The notes beneath the pieces were generated by a model. The model ran no database searches, was not told where the DNA came from, and saw only the letters and a program-made list of their open reading frames with translations. The translations under genes and the position numbers were made by a program. This document shows, in pieces, positions 22,101 through 34,606 of a DNA stretch of 64,000 bases; position 1 is the stretch's first letter, and every line of letters begins with the position of its first letter. The DNA comes from Amaranthus tricolor (taxonomy: Eukaryota > Streptophyta > Magnoliopsida > Caryophyllales > Amaranthaceae): NCBI RefSeq assembly GCF_026212465.1, contig NC_080049.1, positions 1,557,460 through 1,621,459 of the forward strand, read 5' to 3'.

Positions 22101-23910
22101 TTGGGGAAGGGGAAAGCTAGAGATTGAAGATCTAAAGGGGGTTAATTTTATTTACCCTAATTTTGTTTTTTTTAAATTGTTTTATTCATTAAATATAATA
22201 GTTTCCGTTAGTTTTAACTGAAAATGGATATCTTCTGTTACTAGGTAGTCTTTGACAAATAAACTATATTTTTTAGGTAGTTTTTGAAAAAAAAAATTTA
22301 TTGTAGGTAGTTTTTCACAAAACTACTTTTTATAGGTAGTTTTTAACAATTTTTCCTTAAAAATAATAGCCTTCTTAAGTATACGGTATCTTGAAAATTC
22401 TGAGATTGTCAATTCATAAAACATTCAAATACGTCAATTGTTGTTTATAAGTTCACTATTTCTTGACTAAGTTCACTATTTCTTGACTAGTAATATATAA
22501 GTTTAAAAGGGTGAGAAGGTAAGTGAATTAAGCAGTATCAGAAACCTTGTGCATGATGTTTTTACTCTTGACTCTAACTTGGCTTTTTTTGATATCAACC
22601 GAAAATGAGAAAGCTAAATCCGAGCTGTAATCGATTTTTGTAACCCGAATCTAATAATGACCGATCTGAGTCATATCCGACCCGAATCATGCTCAAAACC
22701 GAATTCTATCCGGCTAAAACCGACTTAACCCGAACGAATTTTAGTTCGAACTGCTGTAAACCTGAGCCAATTTTTAACTTAGAAGTATGATAGACTCATA
22801 TTCAATCATCTTATTTGTTAATCTAATAAAGTGTTAAATATTTTAATAAATTAAATTTTATAAATACATGGTTTCCTATATTTAGAGTTAATAATCAATG
22901 GTCAATGTTTATTTAACTACTTTTAATCGAGTTAGATGAATATTGATCGAACTTTCTAATTTTAATTTCCGGTCATACTAAGTAAAAGTAACAAAGTAAT
23001 AATGATTACTAATTGATTTGCATTTTAACTATTTTGCTTTAAATAAAGGGAATCTTGTCATCAATTAAAAATTGACTAACAACTTAATTTGATATTGATT
23101 CGATCGATAGTAATTAGTAAAACGTAGCTGAATTTTGCTTTTAAAAAAAAAACTCGAACCTGATCTGAACCCGACAAAACCGAACCAATTAGTAATCGAT
23201 GACAACCCGAGACCGATTGACAATCGACACGAACTTCAACCGACACCGAACTGATGCTAACCCGATAGCTTGAATAACCGATCTCCAACCGAATCGTGAC
23301 TAATCGACTCGACCCGAGTGTGACCCGTTGTAACACACAGCCGAAAAATAACCGATCCGAAATGCAACCGAACCGAATGACACCCGTCCGAAATCGACCC
23401 AATCACCCGAATGAACACCTCTAGAGAGACCATTCTCTAATTGGGCTAGTCCATTATATGATTTTTAAAATATTGTAAGTAGGCATTAAGATTGATGTAA
23501 ATAGACATGTAAGATATTGAAAGTAGGCATTAAAAATAACATAAGTAAATATTAAGGATAATATAAATAGGCATTAAGAATACGGTAAGTAGGAATTAAT
23601 CTTTAATGGACTGGGCTTGAGATACGTCTCTCAAAAAGACGGTCTCTTAAGAGACTAGTTGTTTGATATATTTGGTGTAGTTTACTCTTGATTCGTTGTC
23701 AGCCTTGATGAATTTTCTGAAATCTTTGGTTCTCTTTGCAGGTTGCTGACACATTTGGCTATTGTCCCATTCTTGTACAAAATTATGTGGTTACTCTTTC
23801 CAATTAATTTTTTTATTTAAAGTTGTTTACAAACATTTTTTGCATAAAATGGTTGCTATCTGCAGCATTTTTGTTCATCGAATTGATACTTAACCTGCCG
23901 AATAAATTAC
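19127..23910 (+). CDS. Unrecognised multi-exon gene fragment
   Basis: In-phase exons with GT-AG borders can be read at 19127-19277, 19330-19389 (or 19846-19944) and 23742-23789, with a possible last exon at 23875-23895 ending in a stop. The peptide runs 'ILDLINEASSIITLDDIIA...SCE', then 'AVRAASKKLAAGYEED' and 'NNICGRKVVIQMANWK', then 'VADTFGYCPILVQNYV', and perhaps 'HFCSSN'. I do not recognise the family. Support comes from matching phases, exon lengths that are multiples of three and good acceptors ('gcattgtag', 'tattatgtag', 'tctctttgcag'). The 5' part of the gene is not visible. The long gap 19945-23741 holds a hAT fragment and a MITE, so it would be a large intron. It could be the 3' end of a real gene or a captured or decayed fragment. 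Confidence 0.4.
19330..19944 (+). repeat. Tandemly duplicated exon, one copy with an in-frame 39-bp deletion
   Basis: The exon at 19846-19944 (33 codons) and the one at 19330-19389 (20 codons) match at both ends, including about 16 bp of upstream intron ('cacatgtattatgtag') and about 30 bp of downstream intron. The shorter one lacks 39 bp between repeated 'tgc' words, exactly 13 codons. Both keep acceptor, donor and frame. Confidence 0.8.
21950..22052. repeat. Tandem duplication of about 45 bp
   Basis: 'cattttgttctcttctc' with its following 'tacctcttaattgaatcttt' occurs twice in a row, at about 21967 and 22009. Other small tandem blocks lie at 22240-22345 ('aggtagtttttga' four times) and 22450-22490 ('gttcactatttcttgacta' twice). 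The rest of 19945-22590 shows no gene. Confidence 0.7.
22590..23423 (-). mobile_element. Truncated hAT-type element, relative of 51474-53517
   Basis: On the minus strand it begins TAGAGGTGTTCATTCGGGT at 23423 and runs collinear with the hAT element at 51474-53517 without the nested insertion (shared words such as 'ggttgaagttc' and 'catcggtt'/'cggttgaagat'). The far end lacks the expected terminal repeat, so this copy is truncated near 22590. Non-coding; the open frame on this strand is low-complexity. Confidence 0.7.
23424..23665. mobile_element. MITE with 'gagagac' inverted ends
   Basis: The left end 'ctagagagaccattctctaa' is mirrored by 'acggtctcttaagagactag' near the right end. The 'gggctagtccatta' word is mirrored by 'aatggactgggc'. 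Inside, 'aagtaggcattaa' recurs four times. A related element lies at 46253-46405. Confidence 0.5.
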
Positions 23911-24440
23911 TTGGTTTTTCGGTGTACTAAATGATGTGGAGTCGGTAAAACTTCAAAAAGTATGCGCAACACACTAATAATATTCTATAACATATCTTCT
24001 TGTTATTAAATTTTGAATATTTGATTTTGAATTTAAATTATGTGCTTAAAATAGTTGATGATTAAATATTCATTATACAAGCTAAACACGTTTTGTTATT
24101 ATTAGTACACGTTAATATTTGAATTTAAATTAGTTGTTATGATAATTAAAGAATTTCCTAAGAATAAGATGTTATTTAAATTAATACTAAAAATAGAAAA
24201 TGACTATTTAAAATAATGCTTAAAATAGGAATTAATTTGAATAAGTATTTACAAGTTGATTAATTTGGTTTTGCTTAGTTTTCAATGTCTTGTATGAGTT
24301 CTAACGTGGCAGCACAACATTGGTTATTAAAAATAAATTACAGCAATAATGACGAAAATATATGAGCTGTCGGTACACGTCAGTTTGAAATAAAGCTCAA
24401 GGTCTTGAAAACTGGCACAGAATATCCAGATCAACAAAAT
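23911..24440. other. Intergenic, no feature recognised
   Basis: AT-rich sequence with repeated 'gaatttaaatta' words. No coding signal. It may include the unseen start of the LTR that ends at 25100. Confidence 0.4.
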
Positions 24441-25100
24441 TAACGGATGAAGCTTTCTTGCTCTTCTCTTCAAGGATGTGTTGAGGCGTAACACCTATAA
24501 ATACAATGCTTTATTTCAGAATTAATGATGCACCTCTCTTTATAACTTTCTCTCTTGTAATAAGATCTAATATTCTCTAAGTATTAAAAAAGAGTTGTAA
24601 TTCTTAGTTTATCTAGCTCTTACAATTTGTAATAGGCTTAAATGTTAAAAAAGAGTTAGATTATTTCATAGTTTAATACACCTAACTTAGAATATACTTT
24701 TCAAAGTGTTCAACTTGTAATCTCTATTGGGAGATTGAGATTTGCTTTTATTAAAGGGACTTGTAAGACATTTCTTCAAGGCGAAGAACGTGGTGAGAGA
24801 AGATAGTGAGATCTTCTAGTTTGTCTTAAAGTCGGATTAATAAAAGACGTTGAAATCTTACGGGTTGAAAGAGAACCCATAGGCGGGGAGTAGGTTGTTT
24901 AGAACCGAACCTTGTTAACATATCGTGTGTTATTCTTTAAAGTTTATTTTCCGCACATACGTTATAGTTTTACATATTGACTTATTCCAGAAAACTGTTT
25001 TGAAAGGTCACTCAATCTCTTGAGACAATCTTCCAGACAAAAATTTAAACGGCCATACTCTCTATTCACCCCCCTCTAGAGAGTATTCGAGCTCCTATCA
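24440..25100 (+). mobile_element. Copia-type LTR 3' portion (SIRE-like)
   Basis: The run 'ttattccagaaaactgtttt' followed by 'attcacccccctctagagag' and 'cgagctcctatca' is the style of the LTR end in SIRE/Maximus-type copia elements, which ends in ...TATCA before the primer site. No primer site or internal domain follows, so this is probably a solo or truncated LTR. The left border is not resolved. Confidence 0.45.
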
Positions 25101-25151
25101 ACTTTCAAATTATACTATCATACTCGTTAAATTTGTGTATGATTATTAATG

Positions 25152-26239
25152 GGAATCGCTAAACATCGCCACTCTTTTTATTTCATCGCCACCCCTATAT
25201 GAATGAAATGACGAAAATGCCCCTGGACTTAAAATTTGTTAAACGCACTTCAATCTCACTTAATAACACTTTTATCACTCTAAAAACATTAAACACACTT
25301 CAATCCCAAACACTTTTATCGCCACCGTATATATATTGAATTTCCAGTATCGCCCCTGCATAATATACGAACTCAAACACGGTAACATCTCTCTAAAAAC
25401 GCTCTCTCAGTTAAAACAAGCGAAAAGTTGGAATCGATTTACAATGGCTAACCAACGCGACTATGAATCCGACTGGACCACGGTTGAGTCGCACGTTTTG
25501 TGCGACTCAGCCACGGTTTGTTCGCGTGCGACTGAATTTTTATTTATTTATTTATTTATTTTATTTATTTATTTATTTTATTTATTTATTTATTTTATTT
25601 CTCTTTTTTATTTAAATTATTTTTTATTTTCTTATTATTTAATATATGTTGTAATAAATTATTTTATTTTATAATTTATATTATTATTATTTAAATTATT
25701 TAAATATTTTTTATTTTTTATTTAAATTATTCTAGTAACTTATAATTTATGTTGTAGTAATTTATTTATATTATTTTTAATTTTATTATTATTAGAATTA
25801 TTTTATTTTATATACATTTTTAATTTAGTTGAAATTTTAATTATTAAAGTAAATTATATTTTTATTTAATACTGAATATTTTTATTATTAATGTTTGTTT
25901 ATATAATATTTTATTAACCTAATCTATGTTTTATTTCATATTTTAAATTTACAGGACTTTGAAAACTTAAGGGACTTTGAAAACGTGCGACTGAGCCCCA
26001 CAAATTATTTAAAATTAAATTCGTTTAGAAATCACCTCGAATTATTGCTTGCGTTTTGAATTCCTTAGTTTTAGCTCCACAAATTTTATGTTTTAATTTA
26101 GTGTTTTTCGAGTGATAAAGGTGTTATTTAGTGAGGTTCAAGTATATATAAGAAATTTTAAGTCTAAGAGCAATATCGTCAATTTATTAAAATAGGGGTG
26201 ACGATAAAACAAAAAGGCTTGTGAAGTTTAAGGATTGTG
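25152..26239. mobile_element. Non-autonomous Mutator-like element (ATCGCCACCC family)
   Basis: The imperfect terminal inverted repeats (about 60 bp) share 'ttatttcatcgccacccc' on the left and its equivalent read from 26210 backwards. Outside them are 9-bp duplications ttattaatg (25143-25151) and ttattaatt (26240-26248), matching at 8 of 9. Near the left end is a hairpin with a 9-bp stem (25486-25494 and 25500-25508, 'gagtcgcac'). A TTTA-rich tract lies at 25538-25600. The open frame across 25336-25674 is composition-driven and not a gene. Confidence 0.65.
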
Positions 26240-26248
26240 TTATTAATT

Positions 26249-28206
26249 TTGGATATTATATATATAATTGACATTTTATTGGTTTCTTGGGGAAATGTGC
26301 AGTTGATAGTGCTAAAGAAATGTCTTATTTGCTTTAGGATTATTATCCATCAATTAATTTAAATTTATATTTTATTTTTAATTTACGCGTTAAAGCATAG
26401 TTAAATGATATTATGTTTGATTATCTCAACATAAGGTTTATTAGTATCTATTTTTTTATAATTTTAAATTCTACACCATTATTTCTATGAAGTATTGAAT
26501 TTATGTATTGATAAACGTATAAAAAGCAAATTAGACATTTGAAATTAGACAAAGGGAGCATTATGCATGAAAATTTAATTATAAAATGATAAATAGTCTG
26601 AATTAATTTTCATTATTCACATGTTGCCTCAGTTTATGTTAAACTGTGAATTATTTTATTTTGGTTGCCTCAGTTTCTTGATGATGACAACAAATGTTAT
26701 ATGGAGATCAATTATACATTCGACATTCAAAAAGAATGGCCATCCACTGTCTAATCATGAATGAATGAATTAGGAAAAAAGGGAGGATATAGAATTAATA
26801 TTTGAGATAGGGAGCAATTTTTATTTAATAAATGCTTGCTATTACTCAAAAGCACTGCCAATTATTTTGTAAATTTTTTGTTGTTGTTAAAATTTGATTT
26901 ATGTAATTCTTATTCTAGTTAGCTTTTTGTTACTATTTATCTCTATTTTTTATTTTATTTTATGGAATTTATGAGGAGTAATCTGTATATTAAAACTAAG
27001 TATCAATAACAATTGGTTATATACCCCTTCGTTTATTTTATTCTTCTACAATTTTAAAAACAAATTTTGAGCCTTAATATCTCTAAATATGGATTATAAA
27101 AAATTATATAAAACATATAATAAGAAAGTATACATTAAAAGACGAATCTAACAAGTTCTCACATGGATATATTTCCTTTGATCCCTACATATTTTCCACT
27201 AATTTTATAAAAATATTTTTTTATTAGTTGTGGTCCCTATATTTTTTCCACAAACTTTCTTTTAATATTTTTTTGCGTCTTTTGCCAAGTATAGTCTTGG
27301 AGTTTAGGCTTTTTACAAACAACAACCTCAAATTTTATTTTTTGCGAATAACAACCTTCACATTTATGAACACGACAATGATACAACCACTTTGCCGGAT
27401 TCAAGTGAGATGACCTGCAAAATAATCGTTGACCTAAATAATGATCTTTGACTTTCAATAAAATTCTTTAATTTAACTTAATTTATCCAATTACCCCAAT
27501 TAGACTCATCTTTCCCAACTTCTCTCTACTCCTCCCTATCACCACCATTCCTCCACCCTAACAGTAGTACCACCGTCACCACTAAAGTTCCTTCTTTACT
27601 AACAACCCCTCAAAATCCGGCAAAAATTCAAGCCCATCATCATTATTTACCATCATGCTTTTTCTAAAGAGTATTCTAAGCAAACAACCCCTTAATTGTA
27701 AGAATGAATAAGACTAATCAAACATGTCACGTTTTTGCATTATAAAAACTTTTTTTCTCTTTTGCTCATTTAATTTGTAAAAAAGCTTTAATCGAGCTAC
27801 AATTAAAAAATTAATAAAATATAAATATAAATATCAAATAAATAAATAAATTGGATCTAGTCACCACAAAACATACGACTATGTCCATCTTCCAATAAAA
27901 TTTTATTTTTCTTATTTTAACTAATATTTATTTTTTTAATTTATATTATTAATAATTTCAGTTTAGTAATAATAATAATCTTTTTTTATTTTATAATTAA
28001 GAATGAATTTAAGGATATTTTTATAATTTCATTAAAATAAGACACGTGGTGATACAATGAAAAAAATGGTGACATGTGAGAAGCGGGTGAAACAATCATT
28101 CTAGCTCAGAAACTTAGTGTCTAGAGATGTTTAGTTTTATGAGAATAAAGTTTGCTAACACCAACACTCAAAACCCCTTTCCTTCTCGTATTGTTTCTCC
28201 TAACTT
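26249..28206. other. AT-rich intergenic DNA
   Basis: No gene is seen. The part at about 27870-28090 ('tagtcaccacaaaacatacg' to 'cacgtggtgatacaatgaaa') resembles a decayed member of the element family at 25152 and 44890. Confidence 0.4.
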
Positions 28207-28622
28207 TGATCATTTGGACGGTGTACGTGTAGTTACGGGTCGAACACAAGGAAGCAAGTTAATGAATTTGTTCAATTAAAAACCACGGGATACCAAACAA
28301 GCAAATACAACTATTGATATTAAAATTGCGTAAGTAAAATGAATAAATAAAGCAAGAACGATAAATTAATGTGAAGATAATAATAAATAAAGTCTAAGAT
28401 ATCGGGAATCACCTAATTATAGCATGAAAATCAATTACTCTCCTAATTATATGAAATTGAATATTTAATATGATTAAAAGCGATATAATTAATCTCAAGC
28501 TTCCGCTCTATTGATCAATATCTTTTTAAGACCTTAATAAATTTAATCCTCAAACTTCCGTTTTATTGGCTAAACTAGTATGAATTTAACCTAAATATAC
28601 CTCAATCCTAAATTAATCCTAA

Positions 28623-31600
28623 TGTAACAGACTCGAAATTCTTAATTTTAATCTTCAGATTAATCACTCCAAATATTCAATTCAAATTCCAAATTCTTTG
28701 GTTATCCACAATTCAAACAATCTTTAATTCCTAATTTTTTTTTTCAATTTTATAATTTCTTCCAAATATAAAAGTTTAAATATTAATTTATTTTAAATTT
28801 TTTTTATAAATACTAAAATATTATTTCCTTATTTTAAATTGCAAAAATTAAATTTTTATTATTAATTATATTTACGGTTTTGTTAAAAAGGTACGTTTTA
28901 ATTTCCTTTCCTTAAACTAACTTTATTACCTATTAGTTTAACCTTATAACTTTGATTTAATTATTTTATACCTAAACATTGGCCATATTTTACTATTAAC
29001 TTTAAGTATAGTTTTAAGCAAAATTTTCCAAGTAAACTATTATATTTTCATAATCAAACCTTAATCAAAGTTGCCCATTATTCAAAAGCATATTCACTTG
29101 TACAAATTAAAAATTGATGAACCAAAATCCTTTCTATTTAACCTATGATGTTTGTCAGTTACACAAGCTAACCTTCTTCTACACTCCAACTCTTACACAT
29201 CTCTTATATGCTCACTTAAACACACTCCAACTCTTACACATCTCTTATATGCTCACTTAAACACACTCTAACTCTTACACATTCACTTACACACTCTAAA
29301 TCACTTACACAAGTTAATCTTCTTCTATACACCTAACACTCTTTTTTCATGTAATTTTATGGACTAGAAATTGCCCAAAACCCATTATAAATACCCCCTT
29401 AGCCATGAGATCACTTCCACAACCATCATCAAATCTTTCTAACATTATTTCTTATATTTTCACTTCATTAAAATCTTACTAACTTAATACCTTTATTATT
29501 AGTTGAAGGAATTCAAAAAGAAGAAACTTATAACACTCTTTATTTAGCTTAAATTATCATTATTTTAGGGTGATTACTTTGGGTACTTATAGGAACATTA
29601 TTTTAGGAGTTGGGTACTTATTTTTGAGCTTGGAGTATTTATTTTGGAGATTATTATTCTTGGAGATTCTTGAAAAATATATTATTTTGGGAGCATTTTC
29701 TTAGTCTATTCTCTATTTTGGCCTTAGTGCCACTTGCTAGCTAAATTGGTACACACTTCTTAACCTTCTTATTATGTGGCATTTATATTATATTTACTTG
29801 AATATGTGAAAGATATGACAATATGTTAAATTCATTTAATTATATCTTGCATGTTGATTTAAAGTAAGAATAACATATTATTGTGTTTAAATTAGAAAAA
29901 TAAAGTGTTTATTATAAATTAAGTATATACGTGTTAGAAGTTGAAAATATATGATATGAATAATGGATATATGTTTATAATGTGTATTTTTGCTTTAGTT
30001 TTCATGCATGTTAATGTTATGAATTTCTATTATGCAAAACTGCATAAAAATGGTGTTTTGTGGTATTTTTGTTAAGTTATTATTGTGAATGAATTTTGTG
30101 TGAGTTTAGGAACTTTAGGAGTATACTTTCTATGAACTCCACAATAGATAAAAGTTAGAAAATCATTTACGTTCATTTTTTTAAAATTATTCCATTAAAA
30201 TGGTCATTATTGGAACTTTAAGTAATAAAAAATGTTCTAATATATAAAAGGGGGTTAAATATATTCCTAATGGATAAAATTATTGATAAAATCATATTAT
30301 GATGTGCCCTACAAGTTTGGACCAGAATGTAAACTTTTGGTATTTTCTTTGAATTTTTACTAAGTGTTTGGCTATTTACCAATAAAATGTAAAATGTTAA
30401 AATATGAAATAATTCCTAAATAAAATTATTTTGAGCTATAACTTTTATGAGAGCCTTATAAGGACAGTTGGTTTGGATTTTGATCATTGGATAAGCCTAT
30501 ATGAGCATCTATGGACCCTTGAGACTTTTAAATAAAATTATAAATTCAAACACGATAAAATATGAAATAAATTCTAAATGGACTATTTTGGACTTGAAAT
30601 TTTTATGAGACACTCCCATATATAGTAGGATCATATGAGGACCCTTGGAAAGATTTTCGTGAACATTTGAGAACATTAATAATTTTATATCTGTTTAACG
30701 GTAAATTGGCCAAACAATTTAGTTAGAATGCATAGCCTCATTTTTCTTGAACTTTCTGGTCCAAAACACTCTTGTTATAGCTTCTGGCGCATCTAATATA
30801 TTTTAAGAATATTTTTATTCGTTATTATGGATTTTTTTAAAATTTACATGTTTAATCGATGAAAATTCCTTATTAAATATTTTGAAAAAACTTCCTTAAA
30901 TTTTTCTAAGTTTATATGGTCTTGTAAGGAACTTATATATCCCTTAGAACCTTGTCATAATTTGTAGAATTTTATTTATTGAGAATCTCTAAATTAATGA
31001 ATTAGAAAATATGTTTACCTTTCCTAAAGAGAATGTTGACTTGGAGTTGGACTAGACTAGGGTTGACTTATAGCAATGTGAAATAAATAACATGGAGTGT
31101 TGTTTGAACTTATGTGTACTTGGATGAATGACTCTGATAGTAAGGAAATGTCGAACTACGGACTGGCGTGTAATCTGGCACCCGTGTTTCCCGGCACACA
31201 GAAATGCGGGGTTAGACAAAGGGTCCGGGAGAGTCCCATCCTGTAGAAGCTCGAGCATAAAAATTGGTGAAGCGACGGCTTCCATCACAGTTAGAGTTTG
31301 GAATATGTTTCTCCTCTAGCCAGACCCTTACATATATCAGAAAGTCATTATTATGTGTGTGTGCAAATGTGATTTTGGGTCTAAGTAGATCCATTAGTTA
31401 CCAGGTGTAGGTGACTGTAGCAAATATATTATTTACATTCGTGTGATGAATGTGAAATTTTTTTGAAAGTATTCGAGAACTGAAAATGAGAAACGAGAAC
31501 GGAGGAATTAAAAATCGAGTTTTGAAATGTACTTTGCATATCTTTTGAATATATTATGATTGTCATAGTATTACATTGTTGAGGAGTTTGTACTCGGCGT

Positions 31601-31904
31601 TAGGCGCTGATTCCGATTCAAATGGATGTCATCCGTATCATGAATGACAGTATTTTGCTGGAAGGTTTAGCTTCAGGTTTCGATCCGGGCAACAGCATTT
31701 ACTATTTATCGAGAACTTAGCTGCTTTTTGTACCTTTCATGATGACTTGATGATGATAATGTATCTCTTTTTATTTTGAACAAATAGTATTTCTTATCAG
31801 ATGTAATATTTTATTATTTTATTTTTAAAGAATTTTAGTTTTTATGATTTAAAGTTTTTAACAGTTCGGCATTTTGAGACTTTCGCAATATTATTGTATC
31901 CGAC

Positions 31905-31969
<65 letters not shown>

Positions 31970-32006
31970 ATGATAATCATGTATCGAGAATACCGCTACT
32001 ATTACA
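28623..32006 (+). mobile_element. Solo LTR, about 3.4 kb, with perfect 5-bp target duplication
   Basis: It starts TGTAACAG, ends ATTACA (TGTAA...TTACA), and is flanked by CCTAA on both sides (28618-28622 and 32007-32011). It holds no reverse transcriptase or gag, so it is best read as a solo LTR of a large-LTR retrotransposon, possibly Ty3/gypsy. A GC-richer section at 31130-31400 ('cggactggcgtgtaatctgg' and onward) interrupts an otherwise AT-rich body. Tandem 'ccaactcttacacatctctt' repeats lie at 29180-29290. Confidence 0.75.
31906..31968. repeat. TTA microsatellite
   Basis: About 21 uninterrupted TTA units lie near the 3' end of the solo LTR. Confidence 0.95.
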
Positions 32007-33030
32007 CCTAATCTCAAACTTTTGTTCTATTGAAAAGGTTATTAAAGATATTTAAACTAAGTTTCATCAAACATTATAGATTCAATCATAAGAATTCAAA
32101 TTTCATTCAATTAATCAAATAAAATCATTCTATACATCATATTAGGGTCAATCCCTCAATCCTAGAAAGAAAATCTACTCACAAGACATATATAGACATT
32201 AAAATTTGAAATTAACAATAAGCAAAGCCCTAACTATGATGATAAACATGATGAAAATATATAATTAAAGACAATTAAATGAATATATAATTAAAGAACA
32301 AAATAAAGACACTTAAGAATTGGACTGTAAATAAACCATGGATTGCATGAAAATAAATAAAAGAACATAAAAACTGAGTTTTTTAGACTAAGAACATAAC
32401 TAGAACATTAGGGCATAAAAACTAATTAAAGCCTTTGTAAATCTGAAATTAACTAACCTATTTATACTCCAAGGTTACTTGGGAGACAATTTTCTCAAAA
32501 AGTTATTGATTTCTAATAATAAAATAAAGCTAAAAAAATTAAATTATTGAAGTAGTCGGCAGAAAACCGATGCACGTGGAGTTCCAGCAACTGACAACGA
32601 GTCGTTGCCATAACATTGCGGCTCGTCGCTTCTTCAAAACACGCAAATGAAGAATTCCAGAATTTAGCGATGACTTGTCGCCCATAGGTAGAGTAAAAGC
32701 GACGAGCTGCGACGTTTCTCTGATCTTCATATTTAAAAGCAGTGAATTGTGATGAGTCGCCGCCTCTTGGTCAGGCAAAAGCAACGACTCGTCTCCAACT
32801 TTTGCCTTGTGAGACGCTTGGATTTTTATGCGACGAGTCGTTTGCTTGGGCTTTCTTTAATAGCAACTTATGCCCACTCAATACTTAAAATATTTTTGTG
32901 ACTTCTTTTCATTCTTTAACTCATAGAATACCATTTTCTTCCTTCCCATAGTGCCCTGCAATTGTATTAGCCACATTTCTTGCACAAATATACCAAAAAA
33001 AATCACCAAAATCAACCCAATTACTCCAAC

Positions 33031-34606
33031 TATAACACCCTAGAATTTTCGAGCCTGTATACAGAACTAAAACCGTAAGAAAACGAAGGAAATTCGGGTG
33101 TTACATTAAAAATAAAATATAGAATGACTAAAGAAAAGGAAAGGTTAAGTTGGATGATTTAGTTAAAGGAGTAGAAAAACTCCCAAACAAGATTGTGTAG
33201 AAATTTCGGCAGCACCTACCCTAAAGTTGGACGTACTAATAGAAAGCAACGATCAAAAAAACATAATAAAGAAGAGGCATTATCGGCTTTGTAACAAAAT
33301 ATCACCGCGGAATGATCATCGCCTAATCCTTATCGACATGCTAAGTATGGATCATGGTTCCAATGTAAACGCTTGAGTTTGAAGAAAGAAAAAGAATGGT
33401 AAGCTATTTAAGTCATACAAACCACAAAAACAACGCAACAGAAATAACTTATACAAAAGGAGAACGTGTGCCTCAAACTCAAAATATAAACAACCTAAAT
33501 GAAAAAAAGGCAGAGTCAAAACAATAACATTAGTGCGCACTTTAAGATTCTCACTCATTTTCCCCCGTATGCAATGCAAAGAAGCTCCATCACTTGTAAT
33601 GTCTATCTATGATATCCCCGCTGCTCAACGTAAGATAATAGAGGAGCCATTTAACTAACAACATGTTATCTATATAACCAACAATCAATATCAACATAAC
33701 AATGACAAAATAAAGGAGACATTTCAATATGTAAGTATAACTACTTCTCATTTACTTCTCAATGCCTTCACCATCTTTCTTCTCTTCTTTGATTTCATAT
33801 ATTCTCTTATGTGACAAGAGGTCACCATATTCGGGTTTGTAAGACCCACATGGCAACACCTCAGCCAAGGGCGGTGACGGCTATGCCGGCGCCCAATGGA
33901 AAAGTATGATCATACCCCGTACAACAACCATATACAGATAGGGATGGACATAGGTCTTGGACCCTAAGGGTCTAGACCCATCTTGACCATAATTTAAGGG
34001 TTTGGATCCACCTATTTTTGGACCCTATGGGTCCGGGTCGGATCTAGGTCCATGACCTTAGGGTCCGGGTCCAGGTCCACACGTTTGAGACCCAGATCCA
34101 ACCTAGATTCGACCCATGGAACCATTTACATCTTTTTTTCAAAATTATATATTAGCTATCATGTGTATTTAATTGTTTGATATGAAACTTTTTTATATAT
34201 TGGAACATTATGGGATTTGAAACTTTTTCAATGCATGTAATTTGAAATGTGGTCGTTGTATATCTATACTTTAAAAATCAAAATATTTGATGAATATTTC
34301 ATTTTTAAGAACTTGAATGTTGGAAAGCTTCAAATATTTAGTCGTTCAATTAGTATAAGATATTAGAAGATCCTTGTTAGTTGAAAATGTTTAAACAATT
34401 TTATACAAATGGACAAAAATTATATAGGAAAAATTACCCTTGATAATCCAATCTTTCACTGATTTTCCTACAATAATCCCAACTTTTGATTAACCATGAA
34501 TAATACCAACTTTTAAGTCAATTACTCATAAATGTTGTTGTGCATATGGTAACTTGTTTTTGTATGTAATTTAACAAAAAAAAAGTAAATAAAATAGCAA
34601 AAATAA
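33031..34606. other. LTR-end remnants and unassigned repeat DNA
   Basis: At 33031 'tataacaccctagaattttc' and at 33096 (minus) 'tgtaacacccgaatttcctt' form an inverted pair that looks like LTR ends of a Ty3/gypsy family. 'gcggtgacggctatgccggc' at 33870-33889 is of the same character. At 33950-34125 the words 'gggtccgggtc' and 'ggatccacc/ggacct' recur. No gene is supported. Confidence 0.35.

Larger units (their letters stand above)
28207..33030 (+). mobile_element. LTR-like element, split by a solo LTR
   Basis: The left part (28207-28622) starts TGATCATTTGG and contains 'gttacgggtcgaacacaagg'. The right part (32012 to about 33000) contains a cluster of 'gcgacgagtcg'-type words at 32560-32840. 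The same order (TGATC start, GGGTCGAA...CACAAGG box, far cluster of TCGAG/CGAGTCG words) is seen in the insert at 10993-12859 read on the minus strand, so both are probably LTRs of related families. The right border and target duplication are not found. Confidence 0.4.

Noticed and set aside
23076..23402. 108-codon open frame on the minus strand
   Set aside because: It is built from 'cggttcgggt'-type repeats in the body of a hAT element, and the homologous element at 51.5-53.5 kb does not preserve it.
25336..25674. 112-codon open frame
   Set aside because: The second half is the translation of a TTTA-rich tract inside a Mutator-like element; no domain is recognisable.
31052..31394. Three overlapping open frames
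   Set aside because: They fall in the GC-richer section of the solo LTR, which stays open in several frames by chance; no protein family is recognised.
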